DNA from: Alteromonas mediterranea DE
Lineage (GTDB): Bacteria; Pseudomonadota; Gammaproteobacteria; Enterobacterales; Alteromonadaceae
Reading direction: 5' to 3'
Assembly (NCBI RefSeq): GCF_000020585.3
Contig: NC_011138.3
Coordinates: 2,395,148 to 2,459,147 of the forward strand
Length of the DNA: 64,000 nucleotides
This document shows, one piece after another, positions 57,999 through 64,000 of the stretch. Under the pieces are notes generated by a model. The model ran no database searches. It had not been told where the DNA came from and saw only the letters and a list, made by a program, of their open reading frames with translations. The stretch's first letter is position 1. The number at the start of each line of letters is the position of its first letter. The position numbers and the translations under genes were made by a program.

Positions 57999-59036
57999 CT
58001 AAGCAGATAATAGCTCTGCTTTGTAATCAGTTCCGTTGCGTAGCAACGAAAATGCTGTTCTAACTGTTTTGTTGGCCAGCGCTACAGCTGCACAACGTTT
58101 ACCTCTCCGCTCTACTAGCCCTTTAATCCATTCATCTTTCTTCGTTCGCGAATCACGTTTAACCGCCTGGTTTATTGCTGACATCGCACCTGCGACCAAG
58201 TTAGCGCGCAATGACGAGTTCCGTATATTTTTACCTATAGACCCCAAACGCACTTTACCACCTGAAGAATGTTGTATTGGCGTTAAACCGATACACGCAG
58301 CAGCGTCTCGGGCTTTTTTGAAAACGCCTAACTCACAACAACCTAGCGCTATGTACAGGTTAACCGCATTTGTCGGGCCAACACCTTCTATCTTCATGAG
58401 ATTTTTGCAAGCTTCTGATGCTCTGCTGGCTCTAGCTACACTCTTTTCGTAGTGTTTTACGAGCTCTATACTCTTGAGATATTGATGCCATGCCGTGTGT
58501 AATGCCTCTCTGAATATCGCGCTAAATCCATTTTCTGCATCTTCCAATATCGACTGTATTGCACTGTTCAAACCCGCATCTGTTGGTGACAACTTAATGT
58601 TGAACTCTAAAAGTAACGAACAGAGTTGATTCCCGTAAGCAACTTTATGCTTTACTGATAGTTGATGCATACGGACAAGTGATTGAAGCTCCTGCTGCTC
58701 CTTAGACTTCCCGCTAATAAAATTCACGTTACTAAGTTGTGATGCCTGTAAAACCGCTTCAGCATCGTTCTTATCAGTCTTTTGGTTTTGACGAATATTC
58801 GATACAAGCTTAGCTGATATTAAACGGGCATCATGCCCGTATTCACGCGCACATTGATACCAATAATTTGACGTCGCACACGCTTCAAAAACAACTGTCA
58901 TTGGTTTTTGAGTGGCTAGCCAATTAGAAAAAGCAGTGGGCGTCATCGGCATATTACGAACTATCTTATTCGATTTGGCGACACAAACCTGGATCTCTTT
59001 TTTTGCTAAATCTACACCAGTGAGCATATTATACAT
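57999..59036 (-). CDS. IS110/IS1111-family transposase
   Basis: The 345-residue protein has an N-terminal DEDD catalytic domain (MLTGVDLAKKEIQVCV, with TDKNDAEAVLQA further on) and a C-terminal Transposase_20 domain (KIEGVGPTNAVNLYIALG, ACIGLTPIQHSSGGKVRLG). It appears full length. I chose 59036 because an AGGAG site lies seven bases upstream. It is the only intact-looking transposase of the three elements. Confidence 0.92.
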   Translation of the reverse strand: MYNMLTGVDLAKKEIQVCVAKSNKIVRNMPMTPTAFSNWLATQKPMTVVFEACATSNYWYQCAREYGHDARLISAKLVSNIRQNQKTDKNDAEAVLQASQLSNVNFISGKSKEQQELQSLVRMHQLSVKHKVAYGNQLCSLLLEFNIKLSPTDAGLNSAIQSILEDAENGFSAIFREALHTAWHQYLKSIELVKHYEKSVARASRASEACKNLMKIEGVGPTNAVNLYIALGCCELGVFKKARDAAACIGLTPIQHSSGGKVRLGSIGKNIRNSSLRANLVAGAMSAINQAVKRDSRTKKDEWIKGLVERRGKRCAAVALANKTVRTAFSLLRNGTDYKAELLSA

Positions 59037-59115
59037 AGATGGACTCCTATCTAACCTTTGTGTGTGACAACGTAAATGTTAGACCAACCTATTAGGTTGG
59101 GGAGTCCAATTATCT

Positions 59116-59200
59116 CGTTGGGGACAAAAACACGTGGGCTCCTGGCGCTTCGCTAGAAATTGTAGCCCACGTGTTTTTGCCCGTTATGCGGGTGTTATGT
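59116..59200 (+). other. attC site F, right part
   Basis: After the IS the attC resumes CGTTGGGGACAAAAACACGT. It has a long arm pair ACACGTGGGCTC and GTAGCCCACGTG, and ends with R' GTTATGT (59194-59200). Confidence 0.85.
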
Positions 59201-59215
59201 TTTAAGGAGAAATTT

Positions 59216-59593
59216 ATGATTCATAGGATTTTTAAACAATTAATTTTGGCAACTCTGCTGTTTGCTTTTAGCAACGCAAGCTTCGCGAATAACAATGCAT
59301 CTCAATCAATTGCTTTCAGCGCTTCAAGCTCTGAATCGGAGCTCACAATATCGTGCAAACCGCTAAATGATGCTGTTGCAAAGGATGCATCTTGGGTTGA
59401 AAAATGCAACCAGGCCGCATTGGAATTTTTAATTGCACAGCAAGAACAAGGAGTTCAACTAGAAAAACAGGTTCCAGAAAAGCCATTCGGTATGGCTGCT
59501 GAGTTCATGGCAAATACTCTAAAGAGTAACCCTTCAAACTTTGAAGCTGTTAGTATTAATAGGGCTTTCGCTCTTATCAGCAACAAAACATAA
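59216..59593 (+). CDS. Cassette G: exported protein, unknown function
   Basis: The 125-residue protein has a signal peptide (FKQLILATLLFAFSNASFA) and a mature part with two cysteines (ISCKPLNDAV, WVEKCNQAALEF), probably disulfide-linked. I chose the ATG at 59216 (AAGGAG upstream); the open frame from 59171 starts inside the attC. No family is recognised. Confidence 0.65.
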   Translation: MIHRIFKQLILATLLFAFSNASFANNNASQSIAFSASSSESELTISCKPLNDAVAKDASWVEKCNQAALEFLIAQQEQGVQLEKQVPEKPFGMAAEFMANTLKSNPSNFEAVSINRAFALISNKT

Positions 59594-59702
59594 CAAAACG
59601 CTGTTGGCACTCCCTTAGGTCGCTGGGACGCTAACACGTGGGCTCACTAACTTCGTTCGGATTTTAGCCCACGTGCTAGCGCCCCAAAGCTTAGCGTTAG
59701 TT
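59588..59702 (+). other. attC site G
   Basis: R'' is ACATAAC and R' is GTTAGTT, with a long inner stem GCTAACACGTGGGCT / AGCCCACGTGCTAGC. R'' matches the cassette start TTATGT at 59195. Confidence 0.87.
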
Positions 59703-59978
59703 GCCTACAGGAAATTTTTGCTTTTGGTGTAAAACTCGAAGAATGTGAATAATGTCGTCTTTTATGAAATATGAAACAATCATTGAAACCTCTGAAATTA
59801 TTAACAGTCTTCCCGGTATATCCTCTCTCTCCACTCCCATAAAAGGTTGCTGGTTCAAGTTTTCAACTTTCTTCTCAATTATTGCATCAGTTTTTTCTGC
59901 TGCTAATGGGTTAAATTCGTATAAAAACTCGAAAATAGCCTCACGATCGTCCAACGAACTTTTTTCCCATAAGATCAT
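59697..59978 (-). CDS. Cassette H toxin, RelE/ParE superfamily
   Basis: The 93-residue protein (MILWEKSSLDDREAIFEFLY..., with IHILRVLHQKQKF near the C-terminus) has the RelE/ParE toxin pattern; members inhibit translation or gyrase. It overlaps its antitoxin by four bases (ATGA). The stop codon falls in the R' core of attC G, so the cassette is trimmed to the gene. The cassette is inverted relative to the array. Confidence 0.85.
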   Translation of the reverse strand: MILWEKSSLDDREAIFEFLYEFNPLAAEKTDAIIEKKVENLNQQPFMGVEREDIPGRLLIISEVSMIVSYFIKDDIIHILRVLHQKQKFPVGN

Positions 59979-60259
59979 TTTTTGGCTTTATTCCTAATTT
60001 TCATTTTTCGAGCTTCCATGTCCAAGTTCGCTTCTTCATGACTGACAAACTTGCTTTGCCCACTCTCTAATTTACTGAACGCAGCATTAACCTCTTCAGT
60101 AAGCCACTGATCATGATTAATTATTTTTCGTTGCTGTTCAGCGAGTTCTTCCGTAAGCTCTCTACAAGCGTCACTTAAAGTGCGTCCTTGGCTTTCGGCC
60201 ATTATCTGAGCTAGCCGTTTAGTTTCTTCATCTACTCTAAACTGAATACGGGTATCCAT
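59975..60259 (-). CDS. Cassette H antitoxin, RelB/DinJ type
   Basis: The 94-residue protein starts MDTRIQFRVDEETKRLAQIM, a ribbon-helix-helix of the RelB/DinJ type, and continues with a helical toxin-binding region. The ATG at 60259 has an AAGGAG site seven bases upstream. On the minus strand just before it a direct repeat, TGTGCTAACATT then TGTGTGTACATT, may be the operator. Confidence 0.82.
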   Translation of the reverse strand: MDTRIQFRVDEETKRLAQIMAESQGRTLSDACRELTEELAEQQRKIINHDQWLTEEVNAAFSKLESGQSKFVSHEEANLDMEARKMKIRNKAKK

Positions 60260-60316
60260 AGTAAACTCCTTATGAAATGTACACACAAATGTTAGCACAC
60301 CTATTGAATTTACGGC

Positions 60317-60434
60317 AACTAACAAACGCATTGACTCTGTCGCTGGCGCTCCTTGGGACAAAAACACGTAGGCTCCTTGCGCTTCGCTTAGTATTGTAGC
60401 CTACGTATTTTTTCCCGTTATGCGGGTGTTAGCC
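60317..60434 (+). other. attC site H
   Basis: R'' is AACTAAC and R' is GTTAGCC. The R'' is the exact reverse complement of GTTAGTT at 59696, the cassette's own start, even though this sequence differs from most of the array. The inner stem is ACACGTAGGCTC / GTAGCCTACGT. Confidence 0.9.
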
Positions 60435-60447
60435 CTTATTTCTCTCT

Positions 60448-60476
60448 TTGACCAAAGTAATCCAATGGATTACAAT
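60448..60476 (+). promoter_or_regulatory. Promoter and operator of the HigB2-like pair
   Basis: TTGACC (60448-60453), a 17-base spacer and TACAAT (60471-60476) form a near-consensus sigma-70 promoter. The palindrome GTAATCCAATGGATTAC (60457-60473) fills the spacer and is a likely HigA operator. The toxin ATG is only seven bases after the -10, so the message may be leaderless. Confidence 0.75.
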
Positions 60477-60483
60477 CAGCGTT

Positions 60484-60831
60484 ATGCTTACCACAATAAC
60501 TGAATTACCTGAATACATTAAACGAGCAGATTCATTACTTTACGAATCTGAGCGTAAAGCCTTAATTGATTATCTTTCTGAGCACCCAAAAGCGGGAGAT
60601 ATCATGGAAGGTACTGGCGGTATTCGTAAGTTACACTGGAGTAGAGGCAATAAAGGTAAAAGCGGTGGTGTAAGAGTTATCTATTACTATCACGATGAGC
60701 GTATTCCTTTATATCTTCTTACCATGTTTGGGAAAAGTGAGCGCGCGAATTTGTCCAAGGCTGATAGGAATGAATTGGCTAAACTCGTTGAAATTCTAGC
60801 AAAGAAAGCATTGGAGAAAGCTTATGAATAA
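60484..60831 (+). CDS. Cassette I toxin, HigB2/Gp49-like RelE superfamily
   Basis: The 115-residue protein (MLTTITELPEYIKRADSLL..., GTGGIRKLHWSRGNKGKSG, RVIYYYHDERIPLYLLTMFGK) matches the HigB2 type, ribosome-dependent mRNA endonucleases also found in the Vibrio superintegron. Toxin-first order with an XRE antitoxin is typical of HigBA. The start at 60484 fits alignment with HigB2; an earlier in-frame codon lies inside the promoter. Confidence 0.87.
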   Translation: MLTTITELPEYIKRADSLLYESERKALIDYLSEHPKAGDIMEGTGGIRKLHWSRGNKGKSGGVRVIYYYHDERIPLYLLTMFGKSERANLSKADRNELAKLVEILAKKALEKAYE

Positions 60832-61108
60832 TGCATATGAAAGTATTGCCCAAGGGCTTCAAGAGGCAATCGATCTTAATGACGGCAAAAAGGTGGCTGC
60901 TAAAGTACATCGCCCACCTCACGTTGATGTAGCCAAGATTAGGCACGGCTTGGGATTAACACAAATGGAGTTTGCTTCCAAATTTTGTATTAGTGTGTCA
61001 ACTCTTAGGCATTGGGAGAGAGGCGACCGAACTCCTCATGGTCCAGCATTAGCGCTGTTAAATGTGGTCGCCAAAGAGCCAAAGGCAGTTTTGCGTGCGC
61101 TGGGCTAA
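60824..61108 (+). CDS. Cassette I antitoxin, HigA2-like XRE protein
   Basis: The 94-residue protein has an XRE helix-turn-helix (IRHGLGLTQMEFASKFCISVSTLRHWERG) near residues 40-68 and ends ALLNVVAKEPKAVLRALG. It overlaps the toxin by eight bases. As in HigA2, it should bind both toxin and operator. Its stop lies at the R'' core of attC I. Confidence 0.88.
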   Translation: MNNAYESIAQGLQEAIDLNDGKKVAAKVHRPPHVDVAKIRHGLGLTQMEFASKFCISVSTLRHWERGDRTPHGPALALLNVVAKEPKAVLRALG

Positions 61109-61210
61109 AAAACCAATCAACACACTCACTTCGTTCGCTGGGACGCATACACGCGGGGCGGCTTCGCCATAATGCCCCACGCAACTGTGCCGCTTAGCGT
61201 AATGTTATAC
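61103..61210 (+). other. attC site I, altered R''
   Basis: The left core reads GGCTAAA, one base off the GGCTAAC predicted from the cassette start (GTTAGCC at 60428). R' is GTTATAC (61204-61210). The inner part is of the B/C/E subtype. The mutated R'' may impair excision of the HigBA cassette. Confidence 0.78.
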
Positions 61211-61218
61211 GCAATTGG

Positions 61219-61509
61219 TCATAATAACTTTTTAACATCACGGTAAAAGTTTTCATGAGAACCAAGAGCTATCAATTCAAGTATTACAGTGCCATCCTCG
61301 TAGCTGTAACCTAGTAAGGTTAACTGCTTGACCATCTTGAATTTGTACACGCGAAGAAAGGCTAGGTCGCCTTTTTTTTGCTCACCTAGAAGAGGATCGG
61401 CCATTAGTTCCTTAACGGCTTTATCCAAGTCTTTTTTCTGATTCTGATGTAACTTCTTTACTGCTCTCTTAAAATTAGCTGTCTGTAAAACATTGGTAAT
61501 CTTAGCCAA
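61219..61509 (-). CDS. Cassette J toxin, RelE/ParE superfamily
   Basis: The 96-residue basic protein (ITNVLQTANFKRAVKKLHQNQKK, FKMVKQLTLLGYSYEDGTVI, LIALGSHENFYRDVKKLL) fits the RelE/ParE family. It overlaps the upstream antitoxin by eight bases. The cassette is inverted relative to the array, like cassette H. Confidence 0.83.
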   Translation of the reverse strand: MAKITNVLQTANFKRAVKKLHQNQKKDLDKAVKELMADPLLGEQKKGDLAFLRVYKFKMVKQLTLLGYSYEDGTVILELIALGSHENFYRDVKKLL

Positions 61510-61723
61510 AATCGTAAGGCTCCAATTTTCCAGCCTCTTTTTCAGCTTTAGAAATAATTGCCTGTTTCACAAATTCGTATGGCAAATCGGGATTATCTTC
61601 CATCATTTCACCTATCTTTGCCCAATGCTCAATCTGTTTTGGCATAGTTCGATTTAGTGCTTTGCCCATAATGGTAGCTTTCTCAACTAGATCTTGGTCT
61701 AGTCTTACGCTCGCGGTTGCCAT
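61502..61723 (-). CDS. Cassette J antitoxin, ParD-like
   Basis: The 73-residue protein begins MATASVRLDQDLVEKATIMGKALNRTMPKQIEHW, a ribbon-helix-helix of ParD-like antitoxins, and ends in a short helical tail. A GGGAG site lies just upstream. Two palindromes in its promoter are probable autoregulatory sites. Confidence 0.82.
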   Translation of the reverse strand: MATASVRLDQDLVEKATIMGKALNRTMPKQIEHWAKIGEMMEDNPDLPYEFVKQAIISKAEKEAGKLEPYDFG

Positions 61724-61746
61724 AATATGTCTCCCAATAGTTAGCC

Positions 61747-61780
61747 GCTACATTGTAGCAATACGCTACAGATGTAGCAA
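61747..61780 (-). promoter_or_regulatory. Promoter and twin operators of cassette J
   Basis: GCTACATTGTAGC (61747-61759) and GCTACAGATGTAGC (61765-61778) are two related palindromes. On the minus strand they overlap TTGCTA (61775-61780), a 17-base spacer and TACAAT (61752-61757). The spacing between palindromes is close to two helical turns, suited to cooperative antitoxin binding. Confidence 0.75.
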
Positions 61781-61785
61781 ATTGC

Positions 61786-61894
61786 GTATAACAAAAGCAT
61801 TAACACTCGCTGCGTTCGCTGGGACAGTAACACGTGGGCTCTGTCGCTTCGCGCGGATTTTAACCCACGGGTTACTGCCCCTTATGGGGGTGTT
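61786..61894 (+). other. attC site J (R' split by IS copy 2)
   Basis: R'' is GTATAAC, matching the cassette start GTTATAC. The site ends ...GGGGGTGTT at 61894, where the IS begins. Sequence resumes as AGCC at 62848, so the original R' was GTT|AGCC. Confidence 0.87.
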
Positions 61895-62847
61895 GGTATG
61901 ACTCCCTTTGTCAACCCTGAGCGAGTGCATCCCTGACACTATTTCAGTCCATAATTAGCTTTATTTCTCACTTAAAATAAATGAGCTAACGCACCGGATG
62001 AGGCAGTAATCTCGTCGCTTCTAATGCTGGTATTCGTGGATTATTCATTTCTCAATGAACAGCGCCTACCTTACTCACTCCGCCGTAGCCCGGTGACCGC
62101 TCATCCTTTCCAGTCGCCGGATACGCTCCTCAATGGTTTGCAGTTGTTCCTGCAAGACAATTTACTGGGCTGGATGAGGCAAAATCAGTTCGGTGAGCCA
62201 GCGAAGGTGCTTCTTCGAACAGTTGGCAGTGCCTTCATTACGTATGTTGTTGAGAAGTAATAAGGCTTTGAGTTGATACTTTGCTTCTTTTAAATCCTTC
62301 ATTGCCGCTTCACGAGTACGGTATAAGTCGCGAAAGGCTTCGTCCTCAGGCTCGGGAACATATATGGGCGTGAGATCTTCAGACTTTAATGACCTAACGA
62401 GCTTAAGCGCATCTCGGCGGTCAGTTTTAATTCGCTCCCTTGGCTTTTTGGGAATAAGAGACGGAGCCACGACATAGCAACAATGCCCAAGACTGGTAAT
62501 GAGACGATATATCCAGTAGCCACATGGCCCTGCTTAGTAAACAACGTGAAGTGTTGCACCAGGATATTTAGATTCAAACTGACGAAGTAGCTTTTTGACA
62601 CTAACCTTAGATGAGGGAATACGCCCATAATGAACAGGCGTCGCTCCACGCTGTTCTTCACAATAAACAACCTCATGAAACTCTTTATGCGTATCCAACC
62701 CGATAAAAATCATGCTATGTTTGTTCATGCTAGCCTCCAAATTGATTTAGTATTGAACAAACTAATTATGGCTCTGGTGAGCAGTTTTGCTGTTAGCTAA
62801 CCCACGAAAATGCGGAGGCTAGCATTTCTCAGGGAGTCATTGTGTCT
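61895..62847 (-). mobile_element. IS1111-group element, copy 2, internally deleted (953 bp)
   Basis: Both ends match copy 1 (GGTATGACTCCCT and AGGGAGTCATTGTGTCT), and the insertion point in the attC is identical. About 670 bp are missing between two CCTTTC repeats, removing the transposase C-terminus and half of the guide-RNA region. It is surely non-autonomous. Confidence 0.9.
62105..62728 (-). pseudogene. Remnant of the IS copy 2 transposase
   Basis: The sequence matches the N-terminal two fifths of the copy 1 transposase (MNKHSMIFIGLDTHKEF...). A GAA codon has become TAA near 62534, just after HVVY, and the 3' part ends at the deletion junction near 62105. The remainder continues in the same frame as SLIPKKPRERIKTDRRDALKL. 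It cannot make a working transposase. Confidence 0.9.
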
Positions 62848-62861
62848 AGCCGTTTGAAAAC

Positions 62862-62894
62862 TTGCCATGCTCAGAGTGATAGAATAGTATCACT
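62862..62894 (+). promoter_or_regulatory. Promoter and operator of cassette K
   Basis: TTGCCA (62862-62867), a 17-base spacer and TAGTAT (62885-62890) form a sigma-70 promoter. AGTGATA (62875-62881) and TATCACT (62888-62894) are inverted arms around the -10 and a likely Phd operator. Confidence 0.7.
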
Positions 62895-62919
62895 TTAATG
62901 TTACTTTGGAGCAGCTCAA

Positions 62920-63177
62920 ATGAAAGTAGAACTTGTGACGTCACTAAAACGGCAGGCTACTAAGATCCTTGCCGATCTTCATGATACGAAAGAGCCAGTA
63001 TTAATAACTGAGCACGGAAAGCCGTCAGCTTACCTTATTGATGTAGAAGATTATGAATTTATGCAAAATCGTTTAGCGATCCTAGAAGGCATTGCTCGTG
63101 GCGAGCGAGCTCTAGCGGATGGCAAAGTGGTAAGCCATCAAGATGCTAAGGACAGAATGTCAAAATGGTTGAAATAA
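62920..63177 (+). CDS. Cassette K antitoxin, Phd/YefM type
   Basis: The 85-residue protein (LKRQATKILADLHDTKEPVLITEHGKPSAYLIDVEDYEFM) is a Phd/YefM antitoxin, with the DNA-binding part at the N-terminus and a C-terminal toxin-binding helix. A GGAGCAG site is just upstream. It overlaps the toxin gene by 13 bases. Confidence 0.87.
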   Translation: MKVELVTSLKRQATKILADLHDTKEPVLITEHGKPSAYLIDVEDYEFMQNRLAILEGIARGERALADGKVVSHQDAKDRMSKWLK

Positions 63178-63467
63178 TTTGGACGGAGCCGGTTCTATCC
63201 GATATGAATGGCATTGCTGAATACATCGCGCTTGAAAATGTCGTGGCTGCTAAACAACTGGTGCAAACGGTTTTTACAAAAGTTGAACGTTTGGTTGATT
63301 TTCCAGAGTCTGGACGCGTCCCACCAGAACTGGAACACCTCAATTGTTGTGAAGTCGTTGTAACTCCGTGTCGTGTTTTCTACAAGTATGATGATGAAAA
63401 GGTTCGTATTCTTTTTGTTATGCGTGCGGAGCGAGATTTGCGTCGGTTAATGCTAACGAAACAGTAG
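63165..63467 (+). CDS. Cassette K toxin, RelE/ParE superfamily
   Basis: The 100-residue protein (MVEIIWTEPVLSDMNGIAEYIALEN, RLVDFPESGRVPPEL, VTPCRVFYKYDDEKVRILFVMRAERDLRRL) has the ParE/RelE fold pattern. Paired with Phd-type antitoxins these usually act as translation or gyrase inhibitors. It ends 14 bp before attC K. Confidence 0.87.
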   Translation: MVEIIWTEPVLSDMNGIAEYIALENVVAAKQLVQTVFTKVERLVDFPESGRVPPELEHLNCCEVVVTPCRVFYKYDDEKVRILFVMRAERDLRRLMLTKQ

Positions 63468-63480
63468 GTTTGGTAAAAAC

Positions 63481-63550
63481 GGCTAACAACGCGCTCAAGT
63501 GGGACACATACATGCAGCGGCTTGCGCCATTATAGCTGCATGTATGTGCC
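63481..63550 (+). other. attC site K, right core not found
   Basis: R'' is GGCTAAC (63481-63487), the exact match predicted from GTT|AGCC across IS copy 2. A perfect 14-bp stem follows, CACATACATGCAGC (63505-63518) with GCTGCATGTATGTG (63535-63548). No GTTRRRY is seen after it, so the right-hand end of the array may lie here. Confidence 0.75.
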
Positions 63551-63563
63551 AAAAGGAATTTGA

Positions 63564-64000
63564 ATGCACAAGAATAATCAACTAATAATCGCTGGCAGTT
63601 TAAGCATCTTGGCTGCACTACTTCATATAAGTTGTATTATCGGCGGTCCTGATTGGTATCTCTTTTTTGGTGCTGGTCAACGCATGGCTCAACTCGCAGC
63701 TCAGGGTGACCCGTACCCCACAATTGCAACTTTAGTAATTGCCTCAATTCTTACGGGCTGGGGCTTATATGCGTTTTCTGGTGCAGGCATAATCATCAAA
63801 TTACCTCTACTAAAAACCTGTTTAGCTCTAATCACAGCCATCTATTTTTTGCGTGGTATCGCAGGCTTAATTGGCCCCTTTCTGACTTCAGACCCTGTGG
63901 TACATCAGAATTCAATAACCTTTTGGTTAGTAAGCTCAATTATATGCTGTATTTATGGTATGTTTTATTTATTGGGCACAGTAAAGTTATGGCAGCAGTA
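63564..64000 (+). CDS. Membrane protein, unknown function, 3' end outside window
   Basis: The open frame (MHKNNQLIIAGSLSILAALL...) continues past the window edge. At least 145 residues are seen, with about four hydrophobic segments (including PTIATLVIASILTGWGLYAF and ITFWLVSSIICCIYGMFYLL). An AAGGAA site precedes it. Whether it is a last cassette or the first chromosomal gene is not clear. No family is recognised. Confidence 0.6.
   Translation, partial: MHKNNQLIIAGSLSILAALLHISCIIGGPDWYLFFGAGQRMAQLAAQGDPYPTIATLVIASILTGWGLYAFSGAGIIIKLPLLKTCLALITAIYFLRGIAGLIGPFLTSDPVVHQNSITFWLVSSIICCIYGMFYLLGTVKLWQQ

Larger units (their letters stand above)
57782..59115 (-). mobile_element. Second IS1111-group element (1334 bp)
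   Basis: Subterminal inverted repeats TGGACTCCCCA (57785-57795) and TGGGGAGTCCA (59098-59108) lie 3 and 7 bp from the ends. The transposase is on the minus strand, with a 217-bp non-coding region downstream of it. Rejoining the flanks gives GCTGCGCTT|CGTTGGGGAC, an intact attC arm resembling sites H and J, so the insertion is in the outer part of attC F, not at the R' crossover. Its transposase is only distantly similar to the one at 53.7-54.9 kb. Confidence 0.88.

Noticed and set aside
60260..60367. N-terminal extension of the cassette H antitoxin from a GTG
   Set aside because: It would start inside the attC stem; the ATG at 60259 has a good ribosome site and fits RelB-type proteins.
53039..63550. 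Regularly spaced palindromic repeats as a possible CRISPR array
   Set aside because: Repeats are 70-120 bp, imperfect, separated by whole genes, with boundary rules of attC sites; no cas genes.
1..64000. tRNA, rRNA or tmRNA genes
   Set aside because: I looked through the larger intergenic gaps and saw no cloverleaf or rRNA-like sequence; a tRNAscan or Infernal run would settle it.

Overview
The window is a chromosomal segment of a marine gammaproteobacterium of the Alteromonas type. Three things suggest this: the gene order ubiG / gyrA-serC-aroA-cmk-rpsA-ihfB, the dapA-bamC-purC and purM-purN blocks, and the moderate-GC, AT-leaning codon use. The assignment rests on recognised protein families and synteny, not on a database search.

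Bases 1-52,900 are ordinary core genome. Region by region: ihfB (partial), rpsA, cmk, aroA, serC and gyrA on the minus strand; ubiG; the ribonucleotide reductase set nrdA-nrdB-yfaE behind a long leader with two pairs of NrdR-like boxes; an old-yellow-enzyme reductase, a GAF-GGDEF-EAL protein and an EamA exporter; purC-bamC-dapA; gcvR-bcp; perM, bepA and a TlpA-like protein; arsC-wrbA and a DUF2069 protein; hda and a DUF2066 protein; purM-purN and a DUF3108 protein; fadE, a CAP-domain protein and a response regulator; cmoA-cmoB. Next comes a four-gene operon (39.7-44.4 kb) that looks like a complete glucosylglycerate synthesis and recycling pathway. It is followed by gph, moeA, a MATE pump, a MocA-like cytidylyltransferase, a CoxE-like VWA protein, a MoxR ATPase, cysK and a small lipoprotein.

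Three conserved housekeeping genes (rpsA, gyrA, dapA) are broken by one-base deletions. Where the original can be inferred, nearly all of these remove one base from a run of identical bases. I regard this as probable sequence error rather than biology.

Bases 53,039-63,550 are an integron gene-cassette array. Eleven attC-like sites of about 70-120 bp separate small cassettes. In nearly every cassette the first bases (TTATGT, TTATAT, TTATAA, TTAGTT, TTATAC, or AGCC after a TT) are the reverse complement of the R'' core of that same cassette's attC, which is the signature of real cassettes. No integron integrase is present at the expected end, so within this window the array is a cluster of attC sites lacking an integrase. 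Cassettes carry four type II toxin-antitoxin pairs (two inverted), a trypsin-like serine protease, several small membrane or exported proteins, and one cassette with no convincing gene.

Three IS1111-group (IS110 family) elements sit inside attC sites. Two are related copies inserted at exactly the G/TT crossover position of R'. One of these has a frameshifted transposase caused by a 19-bp tandem duplication; the other has lost about 670 bp and carries a nonsense codon. The third is a different element inserted in the outer arm of another attC. The non-coding region downstream of each full-length element's transposase contains short segments matching the attC target and the element's own end, as expected for a seekRNA or bridge RNA guide. 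This guide-directed parasitism of an integron array is the most interesting system in the window.
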